Shown: one piece after another, positions 18,612-26,132 of the stretch | How the letters are laid out: the number at the start of each line of letters is the position of its first letter | How positions within the stretch are numbered: the stretch's first letter is position 1 | Assembly: GCA_044432945.1 (NCBI GenBank) | Contig: JAWXUD010000002.1 | Coordinates: forward strand, 50,816 to 114,815 | Length of the DNA: 64,000 nt | Source: JAWXUD01 sp044432945 | Lineage (GTDB): Bacteria > Cyanobacteriota > Vampirovibrionia > Gastranaerophilales > Gastranaerophilaceae | Direction: 5' to 3' | Program-made: the position numbers and the translations under genes | The notes under the pieces: generated by a model | The model's input: the letters and a program-made list of their open reading frames with translations, nothing else | What the model was told of the DNA's origin: nothing | Databases searched by the model: none

Positions 18612-19616
18612 CTATGAATACATACCTATAATGTTTCGTACTTCATCAAGAATTTTTCTTGCTTCAATGCGTGCTTTTTGCGAACCTTTTTTAACAATCT
18701 CTTCAACTAATTGAGGATTTTGTTCATAATATTTCCGTTTTTCACGTATTTCAGAAAGTTTTTCGTTGATAGTTGCACCAAGTTGTCTTTTGCAATCAGC
18801 ACAGCCACGTAAACCTTGTTGGCATTCACATTTTACAGTATCGATTTGGTCTTTTTCACCAAAAATTTCCCAGTATTTATATGCGACTAAACATTCGTCA
18901 GGGTTTCCAGCATCATCTTTTCTTATGCGATTTTTGTCTGTGACAGCTGACATGATTTTTTTGGCAGTAACTTCAGCACTATCTGAAATTTTGATATCGT
19001 TTTCAAAAGACTTACCCATTTTTTGTCCATCAAGTCCAGAGATTAGTGAGCAATGATTAAGGATTGGTTTTGCTTCTTTAAAAAAGTCAGTTTTATAGAT
19101 ATTATTAAACCTTCTTGCGATATCTCTAGTGATTTCTATGTGTGCGACTTGATCAATTCCTACAGGAACTGCCGTTGCGTTAAACATCATGATATCAGCA
19201 CTCATTAGCACAGGATAGCCCATTAATCCATAATTGATTTGAGAATTTGCCCCGTCTTTTGTGCGTAAAATTTTTGCCATATCTTTTAGGGTCGGATCAC
19301 GCTCAACCCAATTTTGCGGGGTGATCATACCTAAATATATATTAAGTTCAGCGATTTCAGGCACAAGTGATTGTACATAAATTGTCGATATTTCAGGGTC
19401 AATCCCACAAGCAAGCCAATCCATAACGACCTCAAGCGTGTCTTGACGAAGGGTTTCAGTTTTGTCGTATTTGGTTGTGAGAGCGTGAAAATCGGCTACG
19501 AAAAAAAAGCTCTCGTGTGTTTTTTGAAGCTCAACCCAATTTTGAATAACCCCAAGATAGTGACCTAAGTGAAGTTTTCCCGTTGGACGCATTCCTGATA
19601 CAATTCTTTCTGCCAT
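18612..19616 (-). CDS. trpS: tryptophanyl-tRNA synthetase
   Basis: The 334-residue protein carries the class I HIGH-like motif GKLHLGHYLGVIQNW near the N-terminus (RIVSGMRPTG leads in) and the KMSKS equivalent GQKMGKSFEND. Other family segments are HALTTKY, GYPVLMSADIMMF and GIDQVAHIEITRDIA. A CADCKRQL segment with neighbouring Cys lies near the C-terminus. Length matches bacterial TrpS. It charges tRNA-Trp in the cytoplasm. It is monocistronic, with no T-box-like leader visible upstream. Confidence 0.97.
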   Translation of the reverse strand: MAERIVSGMRPTGKLHLGHYLGVIQNWVELQKTHESFFFVADFHALTTKYDKTETLRQDTLEVVMDWLACGIDPEISTIYVQSLVPEIAELNIYLGMITPQNWVERDPTLKDMAKILRTKDGANSQINYGLMGYPVLMSADIMMFNATAVPVGIDQVAHIEITRDIARRFNNIYKTDFFKEAKPILNHCSLISGLDGQKMGKSFENDIKISDSAEVTAKKIMSAVTDKNRIRKDDAGNPDECLVAYKYWEIFGEKDQIDTVKCECQQGLRGCADCKRQLGATINEKLSEIREKRKYYEQNPQLVEEIVKKGSQKARIEARKILDEVRNIIGMYS

Positions 19617-19722
19617 TTTTTTTCCTCATAATGTATTTGTAAATATTATACATTAAACAAATTTGTTTTGAGATTTTTCATTTGATTAATTGTCTTATAA
19701 ATCAAAATGGCTCATTCAGACC

Positions 19723-19767
19723 GCATCGCATTAACCGACAAGCTAATATATGATACTATTTTCATTT
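19723..19767 (-). repeat. dispersed repeat core, copy 1
   Basis: Shares GCATCGCATTAACC-(G)ACAAGCTAATA and then ATACTATTTTCATTT with 32747-32790. On the minus strand the core reads TAGCTTGT(C)GGTTAATGCGATGC, also present in altered form at 20719-20740. Confidence 0.7.
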
Positions 19768-20008
19768 CCTTGTACCGACAAGAAAGCGAAACAAAAGAAG
19801 CTCTTGACAACGCTTGTGAGAAAATAAATGTAGTTACTCAACAAAAAAGCGGAATAACTCGCTATTGCTCCCTTTTTCTTTGCTGGAGGGGGGGGATTTT
19901 CATAATACCGCTCAAACAAATTCCGCATTGAAATCGTTTCGTAAACATTTTTTAACCTCACTTCGCTAAAGTCAAACTTTAAAATATATTTATTCCGTGC
20001 GGTCAAAA

Positions 20009-20048
20009 TTCCCCTCCCGAGGAGGGGTGCCTGTAAGGCGGGGTGGTT
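20009..20048 (+). repeat. GC-rich dispersed repeat with hairpin, copy 1
   Basis: A CCCCTCC-cga-GGAGGGG hairpin (20011-20027) is followed by a spacer ending GGGGTGGTT. The same first 19 bases and the same GGGGTGGTT end occur at 32599-32642 with a different middle. It stands out against the AT-rich background. Similar elements are scattered in many unrelated bacterial genomes, to my knowledge. Confidence 0.8.
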
Positions 20049-20109
20049 ACAATAACAAAACAAAAAAGCTTTAAACTGAAATAATACGTGGTAATCCACA
20101 TAGAAATTA

Positions 20110-20328
20110 TTAAGCTTGTGGATTAGTCAATACACCCAAATCGATATCAAGAATTTTTGCAATCGAATACAAATTTTGCAATGTTATATTTGTAGCTCCA
20201 CGCTCTAAAGAGCCAATTGTTTTAATAGAAATATTCACCTTTTCAGCCAATTCTTCTTGTGACATTCCTTTTAAATTTCTTTTATATTTAACATAACAAG
20301 CAAATTTTATAATATCTTCTTTTTCCAT
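20110..20328 (-). CDS. XRE-family repressor of type A cassette 1
   Basis: The 72-residue protein is a single Cro/C1-type helix-turn-helix domain: VKYKRNLKGMSQEELAEKVN, then recognition helix region ISIKTIGSLERGATNI, and a final LYSIAKILDIDLGVLTNPQA. It is close to the protein at 33086-33304 (both end LDIDLG(V/M)LTNPQ). It diverges from the small gene at 20423 and probably represses that gene and itself through the inverted repeats between them. No effector domain is present, so induction would need a partner or degradation. Confidence 0.85.
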   Translation of the reverse strand: MEKEDIIKFACYVKYKRNLKGMSQEELAEKVNISIKTIGSLERGATNITLQNLYSIAKILDIDLGVLTNPQA

Positions 20329-20345
20329 ATTTTAATTTTAGCTAT

Positions 20346-20399
20346 TTGACAATATTTATTCAATCTGTTATAATTCTTTTATCAGTAATATAATTACTA
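20346..20399 (+). promoter_or_regulatory. promoter and operator of type A cassette 1
   Basis: TTGACA (20346-20351), 17 bases, then TATAAT (20369-20374) with an extended TG: a near-consensus promoter for the small gene. Just downstream, AGTAAT-ATA-ATTACT (20385-20399) is a perfect inverted repeat placed where a repressor would block transcription. The ribosome site AAAGGGAA precedes the ATG at 20423. Confidence 0.7.
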
Positions 20400-20422
20400 T
20401 ATAAGACATTCAAAGGGAATAT

Positions 20423-20647
20423 ATGAAATCAAATATTGAACAAATAGAAGAACTTGCTTGTAAATTTAATGTATTAAATGATTGTATTAATTTACTTACT
20501 GATTGTTTAACCAATCAATATTTTTCTAAAAATAATCTAAAAATAACTTCGTTATTGTTTGTGATAAAAGATTATTCAGCGTATTTGTCTAAATCATTGA
20601 ACGATTTTCATCAAAGTTGTGAAAACGAAATTATTAAACTAGTTTAG
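20423..20647 (+). CDS. small helical protein of type A cassette 1
   Basis: I do not recognise this 74-residue protein. It is all-helical in appearance: helix 1 IEQIEELACKFNVLNDCINLL, a turn with NQYFSKNNLK, helix 2 TSLLFVIKDYSAYLSKSLND, and a short tail. Three Cys lie in the helices and one in the tail. It is nearly identical to the core of the protein at 32766-33032. No signal peptide or membrane segment is seen. It is transcribed from a very strong promoter under apparent control of the divergent XRE repressor. Possible roles are antirepressor, toxin or phage-defence component; nothing in the sequence decides. Confidence 0.75.
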   Translation: MKSNIEQIEELACKFNVLNDCINLLTDCLTNQYFSKNNLKITSLLFVIKDYSAYLSKSLNDFHQSCENEIIKLV

Positions 20648-20676
20648 CAGGATAAAAACTGTCATTGCTAACATAC

Positions 20677-20760
20677 AACGTCATTCCGAACTTGTTTCGG
20701 AATCGCATAATCATGGAATAGCTTATGACTAATGCGATGCTGAAATAAATTTAGCATGAC
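20677..20760 (+). repeat. dispersed repeat with two hairpins, copy 2 of core
   Basis: Starts with CGTCATTCCGAACTTGTTTC, whose ATTCCGAA/TTCGGAAT arms form a hairpin. It continues through the core TAGCTTATGACTAATGCGATGC (20719-20740) into a second hairpin ATGCT...AGCAT ending GCATGAC. It lies directly after the type A small gene and has no coding potential. Confidence 0.7.
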
Positions 20761-20768
20761 AAAAAATA

Positions 20769-20814
20769 AATAAAACTGGATAGCTTTGTATTATCAAGAC
20801 TATCCAGTTTTATT
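20769..20814 (-). terminator. terminator of the min operon
   Basis: AAAACTGGATAG (20772-20783) pairs perfectly with CTATCCAGTTTT (20800-20811), and flanking A/T pairs extend the stem. On the minus strand it is followed by a T-rich tract, 28 bases after the minE stop. Confidence 0.8.
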
Positions 20815-20841
20815 ATTAAATTCAGATAAATACCGATTATT

Positions 20842-21315
20842 TTAGTTTTTTTTAGTTTCTTTAGTTGTTTCAATCTCTAATGCCAAATCTTCGTTAGCAT
20901 CATTAACTTCGGCTTCATCAATCTCGATTTCTTCATCATCTTCGCAAGTTTCTGTTTCTTCTTCAGATGTTTCTTCATCATTTTGTTTTTCAGCTTCTTC
21001 TAAAGCTTCGATGATTTCCTCTTCATCTTTAGCACGAATTACGGGGATAGAAAGCATTAATGCAACTTGATCGCCATCGTGTTCAAGGTTCAGCTCTAGT
21101 GCTTCTTTGTCCATTTCAACGTATCTTGAAAGTAATTCAACCAATTCTTTTCTCATACGTTCCATCAATTCAGGAGTTAAGTTTGTTCTATCTTGCATCA
21201 AGACAACTCTCAAGCGGTTGCAAGCTACATCTTTAGCTGAAACTTCTTCATTAGCTTCTGTTTTTTTGAAAAACCCTAAAACTTTGTTATATAAATTAGT
21301 AAAAATATCGTTCAT
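20842..21315 (-). CDS. minE: cell division topological specificity factor MinE, long acidic tail
   Basis: The first 85 or so residues are a normal MinE: membrane-binding start (FTNLYNKVLGFFKK), ACNRLRVVLMQDRTNLTPELM (the MinD-contact helix/beta segment), LVELLSRYVEMDKEALELNL and a last strand VALMLSIPVI. About 65 extra residues follow, largely Glu/Asp (EEIIEALEEAEKQNDEETSE and onward), making 157 in total against about 88 usually. MinE drives MinD-ATP hydrolysis so that MinC is kept from mid-cell. The tail is unexplained. The gene follows minD with one base between. Confidence 0.92.
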   Translation of the reverse strand: MNDIFTNLYNKVLGFFKKTEANEEVSAKDVACNRLRVVLMQDRTNLTPELMERMRKELVELLSRYVEMDKEALELNLEHDGDQVALMLSIPVIRAKDEEEIIEALEEAEKQNDEETSEEETETCEDDEEIEIDEAEVNDANEDLALEIETTKETKKN

Positions 21316-21316
21316 C

Positions 21317-22132
21317 TTACTTCTCCTTTCCGATTAGACCAGAAAAGAATTTTTTGACTTTAGCGACAACGCTAACTTCTTCTTCAAGGTTCATAAATGG
21401 TATATCTTCGCCAATAATCCTTTTAGCAACGTTGTGATAAGCTCTTCCTGCTAAAGATTTTTCATCGTTAACAATCGGTTCACCTTTGTTGGTTGAAGTG
21501 ATTATGCCTGTATCTTCTGGGATTATGCCGATAAGTTCAGCAGAAAGGATTTCAACAACATCTTCAACGCTCATCATATCGTTAGATTTAATAAGATTTG
21601 GTCTAACACGGTTGAGCAAAAGTTTGTAAGATTTAATTTCTTCTCTAGCTTCTAGCAACCCGATAATTCTATCTGCGTCACGAACGGCAGACATTTCAGG
21701 TGTTGTTACAACGATAGCTTCAGAAGCACCAGCAACAGCGTTTTGAAATCCTTGTTCGATACCAGCTGGGCAGTCAACTAGGATAAAATCGAAATCTTTT
21801 TTCAAAGTTTCGCAAATCTCTATCAATTGATCTTCTGTAACGGCTGTTTTATCACGAGTTTGTGCAGCTGCTAATAGGCAAAGGTTAGGATTTTTTTTGT
21901 CTTTAACCAAAGCTTGTTTTAGTTTGCAACGCTCTTCAACTACGTCTACGATTGTGTATACGATACGATTTTCCAACCCTAGTAATAGGTCTAAGTTTCT
22001 TAGTCCTAGGTCGGTATCAATCATAACAACTTTCTTGCCAGCTTTAGCAAGTGCAGTCCCTATGTTTGCGTTAGTGGTTGTTTTTCCAACCCCGCCTTTT
22101 CCAGACGTGATTACAATAACTCTACCAGTCAT
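21317..22132 (-). CDS. minD: septum site-determining ATPase MinD
   Basis: ATG 22132 follows GGAGAAAAC and gives 271 residues. A frame open to 22207 lacks a ribosome site. The deviant Walker A is VITSGKGGVGKTTTNANIG, with switch regions VVMIDTDLGLRNLDLLLGLE and FILVDCPAGIEQGF. The C-terminal amphipathic membrane-targeting helix is VVAKVKKFFSGLIGKEK. MinD binds membrane as an ATP dimer and recruits MinC. Middle gene of minC-minD-minE. Confidence 0.96.
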   Translation of the reverse strand: MTGRVIVITSGKGGVGKTTTNANIGTALAKAGKKVVMIDTDLGLRNLDLLLGLENRIVYTIVDVVEERCKLKQALVKDKKNPNLCLLAAAQTRDKTAVTEDQLIEICETLKKDFDFILVDCPAGIEQGFQNAVAGASEAIVVTTPEMSAVRDADRIIGLLEAREEIKSYKLLLNRVRPNLIKSNDMMSVEDVVEILSAELIGIIPEDTGIITSTNKGEPIVNDEKSLAGRAYHNVAKRIIGEDIPFMNLEEEVSVVAKVKKFFSGLIGKEK

Positions 22133-22215
22133 GTTTTCTCCTTTTATTTTTATAATTTTATCTATATTATTTAATGTTGTTAATATTTTTTGTGGGTATG
22201 TTAGCATTTTAGTTC

Positions 22216-23184
22216 TTATATATTATGTAATTTCTCTATAAATATTTGTTTGTTTTTGACAATCGCTTCTTCTGGAGTATAGGTGTCAGTTTTTTGTATG
22301 TATGGAATATTTGCGTTGTCTGGTCTTCTTGCGAAAATGTCGCCGATATGAAGTTGTATAGCGTTCATTTTTAATGCTCGAATTCTTGCAAGCGAGTTTC
22401 CTTCGCTTCCTGCGTGGGCGATACCGCCTAAGATACCCCAAATCGTGATATCACCTTTTGCAATGATTTCAGAACCTGGATTTACATCACCAATAATTAC
22501 AACGTTGCCATCTGAAGTCAGGCTTTGACCTGAACGCAGTGTTCTTTGCAAATATAGCGTTGGAAGCTTTTCTGTACTTTTTAGTTGTTCTTTAATGATA
22601 TTTATTTCTTCTGTAGTTGATGAATTATTAGCGGTTTCTAATTCTTCATTAAAATCTTTTAAATTTTCTGTTTCAATTTCTTCAGCGTCAATAATATTCT
22701 CAATTGTTTCATATGTTTTAAGATTGCTTGTCGCTTCGTTTTCTTCTGAGATTTCTTCAGGTCTTTTATTATTTAAATCGTTTTGGTTTGGCAAAGAAAC
22801 GTTATCTTCACCAAAAATTTTATCTAAAGCTTTTTCTAATTCAGAGCTAATTTCATCTGCTTTTTCTGCATTATCGTCATAAGTTGGGACAGAAACTTTG
22901 TTTTCTAGGTTAGAGATTTTCAAATCCAATTTTGCTGCACTTTGACGAGTAACTTCGCTATTAGTGCTAATGAATTCTATTTCTGAGTTCATAGATTTTA
23001 CAAGTGCGTTTATGCTAATCAAATCGCTTGTGTTCAAATCGATATCAGCAAATTTTATACAAACTTTTTTAGATTGTGCATCTGGTAAATCAAGAATTTT
23101 ACTAAGTTCATAAATGATTTCAGAGGTTTTAGCAGCGTTAGAAACGTCAACGATAAAACCGTTTTCAATATACCCTTTTTCCAT
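22216..23184 (-). CDS. minC: septum site-determining protein MinC, extended linker
   Basis: The C-terminal beta-helix is clear (RTLRSGQSLTSDGNVVIIGD, GSEIIAKGDITIWGILGGIA, HAGSEGNSLARIRALKMNAI), so this is MinC, which blocks FtsZ assembly away from mid-cell. The N-terminal part (about 1-105) is divergent but has an alternating beta/alpha pattern. Between them lies a Glu/Asn/Asp-rich linker of about 90 residues, longer than usual; total length is 322 against about 230 in E. coli. The minC-minD gap is 83 bases. Confidence 0.92.
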   Translation of the reverse strand: MEKGYIENGFIVDVSNAAKTSEIIYELSKILDLPDAQSKKVCIKFADIDLNTSDLISINALVKSMNSEIEFISTNSEVTRQSAAKLDLKISNLENKVSVPTYDDNAEKADEISSELEKALDKIFGEDNVSLPNQNDLNNKRPEEISEENEATSNLKTYETIENIIDAEEIETENLKDFNEELETANNSSTTEEINIIKEQLKSTEKLPTLYLQRTLRSGQSLTSDGNVVIIGDVNPGSEIIAKGDITIWGILGGIAHAGSEGNSLARIRALKMNAIQLHIGDIFARRPDNANIPYIQKTDTYTPEEAIVKNKQIFIEKLHNI

Positions 23185-23284
23185 AACTATTCCCTTTATA
23201 TGTTCCCTAATAATTTAAGGATACATAAAACATTCTCTTATATCAATGTTTTATTATGAAATTGTAATATAAATTTATAAACTT

Positions 23285-24283
23285 TTAAGCCACTGCTTCA
23301 TAGCTCGTAACGTTTACTTGCTTGCGTGCAAGGTGATTTGCGAGGTCAGTTTTGCTAATGTGTCCATCGCCATCTAGGTCTAATGGATTTCTTGTATAAG
23401 CATCGCTTCCACTTGAATAGAGGATATTTTGGTCTGCTCTGCCTGGGGCGAAAGTTATTGCGTATAAGTCGCCTGCTGACAGTTTTGCGTTCGATGAGAA
23501 CCTATAACTTTTTGCCAATTTTAGATATTTTTCAGTTAAATCAAGTTGTTCCATATCGCTCATTTTTAAAATTTCTTCTTTTGAAGTCTTGATGCCATAA
23601 ACTCGTTCAAGTTCGGTGATTGAAGCGTTTGTAAATTGGATTAAGCCTACCGCTTCTACGTATCCATCTCTTCTTTTATTTTTTGAAGTTGTTTTTATTG
23701 CGGATTCACTGTTCATTAGAGCAAGCAAATCTTTATAATCACAATTCAGATTTTTTGCGATTTCTTTTGTTCTGTCTAAGAATTCTTTCGATAGATTGAA
23801 ATTGGTGTATTTTTTAGTCGAAGAACTTAGTTTTGTCGTACTTGTAGCGATTTTGTTACTTGTTTTCTTAGTAGTTGTTGCAGTGCTAGTTGGTGTTGGA
23901 TTTGTTGTGCTTGAAAACGTAAATGTACCAAACGGTTTGCTCGCAGTGTCTGTAGTACCTGAATTTATACTTGGTATCGCAAGGTTGAAGCAAGAATAAT
24001 TGTTGTTGAAAACGCTATTACTTGATGTGAAATTAAGATTTGTTCCTGTTGAGAAATTGTTGTTTGAAAATAGGTTGAAATCAGGTGAAAAGTTCGATGC
24101 AAAATTTGCACCAAATCCTGAGGTGAAACCACCGCCAAATCCGAAATTTGTATCGAAATTAGCCCCAAAGTTAGAGGTAAAATTAGGGGTAAAATTAGAG
24201 GCAAAAGGCATAAAAGATTGCATGGCAACTGGATTTGCATATTGCATATTCCCTAAAAAGCTATAATTAGCATTTCCAAACAT
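23285..24283 (-). CDS. lysozyme/transglycosylase-like protein with Asn/Phe repeats and EF-hand
   Basis: The 332-residue protein has three parts. Residues 1-110 contain many SNF, NF and GF repeats (FASNFTPNFTSNFGANF). A Thr/Ser-rich linker covers about 110-165. A C-terminal domain resembles soluble lytic transglycosylases, with LDRTKEIAKNLNCDYKDLLA, LMNSESA as the likely catalytic Glu region, and AVGLIQFTNASITEL. It also carries a calcium-binding EF-hand loop, DLDGDGHISKTDL. No Sec signal is visible, so export by another route or a cytoplasmic role is open. The low-complexity start could be an adhesion or assembly region. Confidence 0.7.
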   Translation of the reverse strand: MFGNANYSFLGNMQYANPVAMQSFMPFASNFTPNFTSNFGANFDTNFGFGGGFTSGFGANFASNFSPDFNLFSNNNFSTGTNLNFTSSNSVFNNNYSCFNLAIPSINSGTTDTASKPFGTFTFSSTTNPTPTSTATTTKKTSNKIATSTTKLSSSTKKYTNFNLSKEFLDRTKEIAKNLNCDYKDLLALMNSESAIKTTSKNKRRDGYVEAVGLIQFTNASITELERVYGIKTSKEEILKMSDMEQLDLTEKYLKLAKSYRFSSNAKLSAGDLYAITFAPGRADQNILYSSGSDAYTRNPLDLDGDGHISKTDLANHLARKQVNVTSYEAVA

Positions 24284-24440
24284 TATTTTCCCCGTTATTA
24301 TCCTTACTTATATATAAAGTATTTTTTAGATTTAAAAGTGATGTTTTGTAATAGTTTGTGTTAACAAATCTTAACATCTTTGAGCGATTTACTTATATAA
24401 AAATTTATGTTTATTATATTATGTATATTAAGGTGAATAT

Positions 24441-25124
24441 ATGATTTTTAATGAAACAAAAACACATGAGATAACAGTTGACGTAGTTATTTTGACGTTG
24501 AAACATAATGCGTTACACGCACTTTTGGTAAAGCGTACGAATGAGCCGTTTAAAGACAAATGGGCGATACCTGGTGGTTATGTTCGATTGTCAGAAAATC
24601 TTGATCAAGCTGCAATTCGTGTCTTGAAAGAGCGTACAAATGTTGAAAATATTTATTTAGAACAGTTGTATACGTTTGGTAACCCTCTTCGTCACCCTAA
24701 TGCTCGTGTAATTACTTGTGCATATTTTGCGTTGGTGAGAGCGGAAGATATTCAGGTTACGATTACACCAGAACTAGCTTGGCATAAGGTTTCTGACTTG
24801 CCAGCTTTGGCGTTTGACCATAAAGAGATTATTGAGTATTCACTAAAAAGAACTCGTGAAAGACTTGAACTTTGTCCAGTTGCTTATCAATTGTTGAACG
24901 AAAAGTTTACTTTGACTGAGATGCAAAAAGCTTATGAGTTGATTATGACAAAAAGCTTGGATAAACGTAATTTCCGTAAAAAAGCTTTATCGACAGAGGG
25001 CTTGATTGAATTGAATGAGTATACAAAATCCTCATCAAAACGTCCAGCACGATTATACACTTTCGACAAAATCGAATTGAACTCGAAAAGAGCGCACTTC
25101 ATTTCAAATAAAAAGGAGAATTAA
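24441..25124 (+). CDS. Nudix-domain transcriptional regulator, NrtR-like
   Basis: The 227-residue protein has an N-terminal Nudix fold (HALLVKRTNEPFKDKWAIPG) and a C-terminal winged-helix part (ELCPVAYQLLNEKFTLTEMQ, NFRKKALSTEGLIEL). The Nudix box reads GGYVRLSENLDQAAIRVLKE-RTN, where the REUxEE core is RVLKER, so key metal-binding Glu are lost. This fits NrtR-type regulators, which sense ADP-ribose compounds and control NAD or related metabolism, rather than a hydrolase. The ribosome site is AAGGTGA. secG follows directly (TAAATG), so the two share a transcript; that link is not explained by function. Confidence 0.82.
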   Translation: MIFNETKTHEITVDVVILTLKHNALHALLVKRTNEPFKDKWAIPGGYVRLSENLDQAAIRVLKERTNVENIYLEQLYTFGNPLRHPNARVITCAYFALVRAEDIQVTITPELAWHKVSDLPALAFDHKEIIEYSLKRTRERLELCPVAYQLLNEKFTLTEMQKAYELIMTKSLDKRNFRKKALSTEGLIELNEYTKSSSKRPARLYTFDKIELNSKRAHFISNKKEN

Positions 25125-25352
25125 ATGATTTTAAAATTAGTTTGGGGAACTCAAATAATTTCAGCTATATTATTAGTAGTATTAATCTTAATGCACTCGC
25201 CAAAAGGTGATGGTATTGCAGGCATGGGTGGAGCTTCACAAGTTTTTGCTTCACAAAAAAGTGCTGAAAAAGGATTGAATAAATTGACAGGTATTTTTGC
25301 AGTATTGTTTATTTTATGCACATTTTTACTTGGATTTGGCATTGTTCAATAA
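25125..25352 (+). CDS. secG: preprotein translocase subunit SecG
   Basis: The 75-residue protein has two membrane helices (WGTQIISAILLVVLILMHSP and LTGIFAVLFILCTFLLGFGI). They flank the conserved SecG loop PKGDGIAGMGGASQVFASQKSAEKGL (only the start of it is needed for recognition). SecG assists SecYE in protein export. It follows the Nudix regulator without a gap, with GGAG about ten bases upstream inside that gene. Confidence 0.95.
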   Translation: MILKLVWGTQIISAILLVVLILMHSPKGDGIAGMGGASQVFASQKSAEKGLNKLTGIFAVLFILCTFLLGFGIVQ

Positions 25353-25373
25353 TAAAATATTAATGAGGTAGTT

Positions 25374-26132
25374 TTGACAGAGTTGCAAAAACAGATTTTT
25401 TCAAGAAACGAACTATACTGGGGTGCAGAAGGTCAAGACTTTTTGGCTAAAAAATACGTGGCTGTTTTTGGTCTTGGTGGTGTTGGTGGGTTTTGCGTTG
25501 AAGCTTTGGCTCGTGCGGGCGTTGGTGAATTGACGATTGTTGATTTTGATGAGGTTACATATTCAAATATAAATCGCCAATCTATTGCTTTTAATTCAAC
25601 TGTTGGGCAGAAAAAAGCTATGTTATTTGAGAACCGCTTGAAGGATATTAACCCTAATTTGAAAATTAATATTGTTGATGATTTTTATACCGAAAAAATG
25701 GAATTGGGCAATTTTGATTATGTGGTTGATGCGATAGATACGATGCGTTCAAAGATTTCTTTGTTACAGAACTGTGTTGAAAAAAATATCCCTGTGATTA
25801 GTTCGATGGGAGCTGGGAATAGGATTGACCCGACTAAGTTGTATGTTTGCGATATCAGCGAGATGGAAAATCGTAACGCACCTTTTGTATCAAATGTTAT
25901 ATTTCAGCTGAAAAAATTAGGAATTCAAGAGGGTGTAACGGTTGTTGCAAGTCGTGAAAAGGCTTCAGCACTAGATAAAATTTCTGAGATTGAAAGAATT
26001 GAAACAAAATCGGGTGAGAAAATTGAGTTTGTGAAAATTACACCTGCTTCAACTCCATTTGTGGCGAGTGTTTCAGGGATTTTTATGGCGTCATTTATTG
26101 TGCAACAATTTTTAAAGGAAATTAATTCGTGA
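25374..26132 (+). CDS. tcdA: tRNA threonylcarbamoyladenosine dehydratase
   Basis: It starts at TTG 25374 behind GAGGT; there is no in-frame ATG nearby. The 252 residues show the ThiF/MoeB/E1 fold: VAVFGLGGVGGFCVEALARA (nucleotide binding), IVDFDEVTYSNINRQ, DAIDTMRSKISLL, and SSMGAGNRIDPTKL typical of TcdA/CsdL. The enzyme cyclises t6A at position 37 of tRNAs in an ATP-dependent reaction. The C-terminal helix FVASVSGIFMASFIVQQFL is probably a membrane anchor, as in other TcdA. The stop overlaps the next start by GTGA. Confidence 0.88.
   Translation: MTELQKQIFSRNELYWGAEGQDFLAKKYVAVFGLGGVGGFCVEALARAGVGELTIVDFDEVTYSNINRQSIAFNSTVGQKKAMLFENRLKDINPNLKINIVDDFYTEKMELGNFDYVVDAIDTMRSKISLLQNCVEKNIPVISSMGAGNRIDPTKLYVCDISEMENRNAPFVSNVIFQLKKLGIQEGVTVVASREKASALDKISEIERIETKSGEKIEFVKITPASTPFVASVSGIFMASFIVQQFLKEINS

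Larger units (their letters stand above)
19617..20109. other. 493-base gap made of repeat pieces, no convincing gene
   Basis: Between trpS and the first XRE gene I see two dispersed repeats (19723-19767 and 20009-20048), a G-rich patch near 19886-19895 and otherwise unstructured sequence. An open frame of 118 codons on the minus strand (19743-20099) crosses both repeats, lacks a ribosome site and has an unlikely composition (PPPPAKKKG), so I regard it as non-coding. Its last codons (NENSIIY stop) match the end of the type A small protein at 32766, which suggests this gap holds remains of a third type A cassette. Confidence 0.5.

Noticed and set aside
19707..19931. 74-codon open frame on the plus strand
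   Set aside because: Overlaps the same repeat region, with no ribosome site and no similarity to anything recognisable.
19743..20099. 118-codon open frame on the minus strand
   Set aside because: It runs through two dispersed repeats, has no ribosome site and an improbable composition; only its last codons resemble a real protein.
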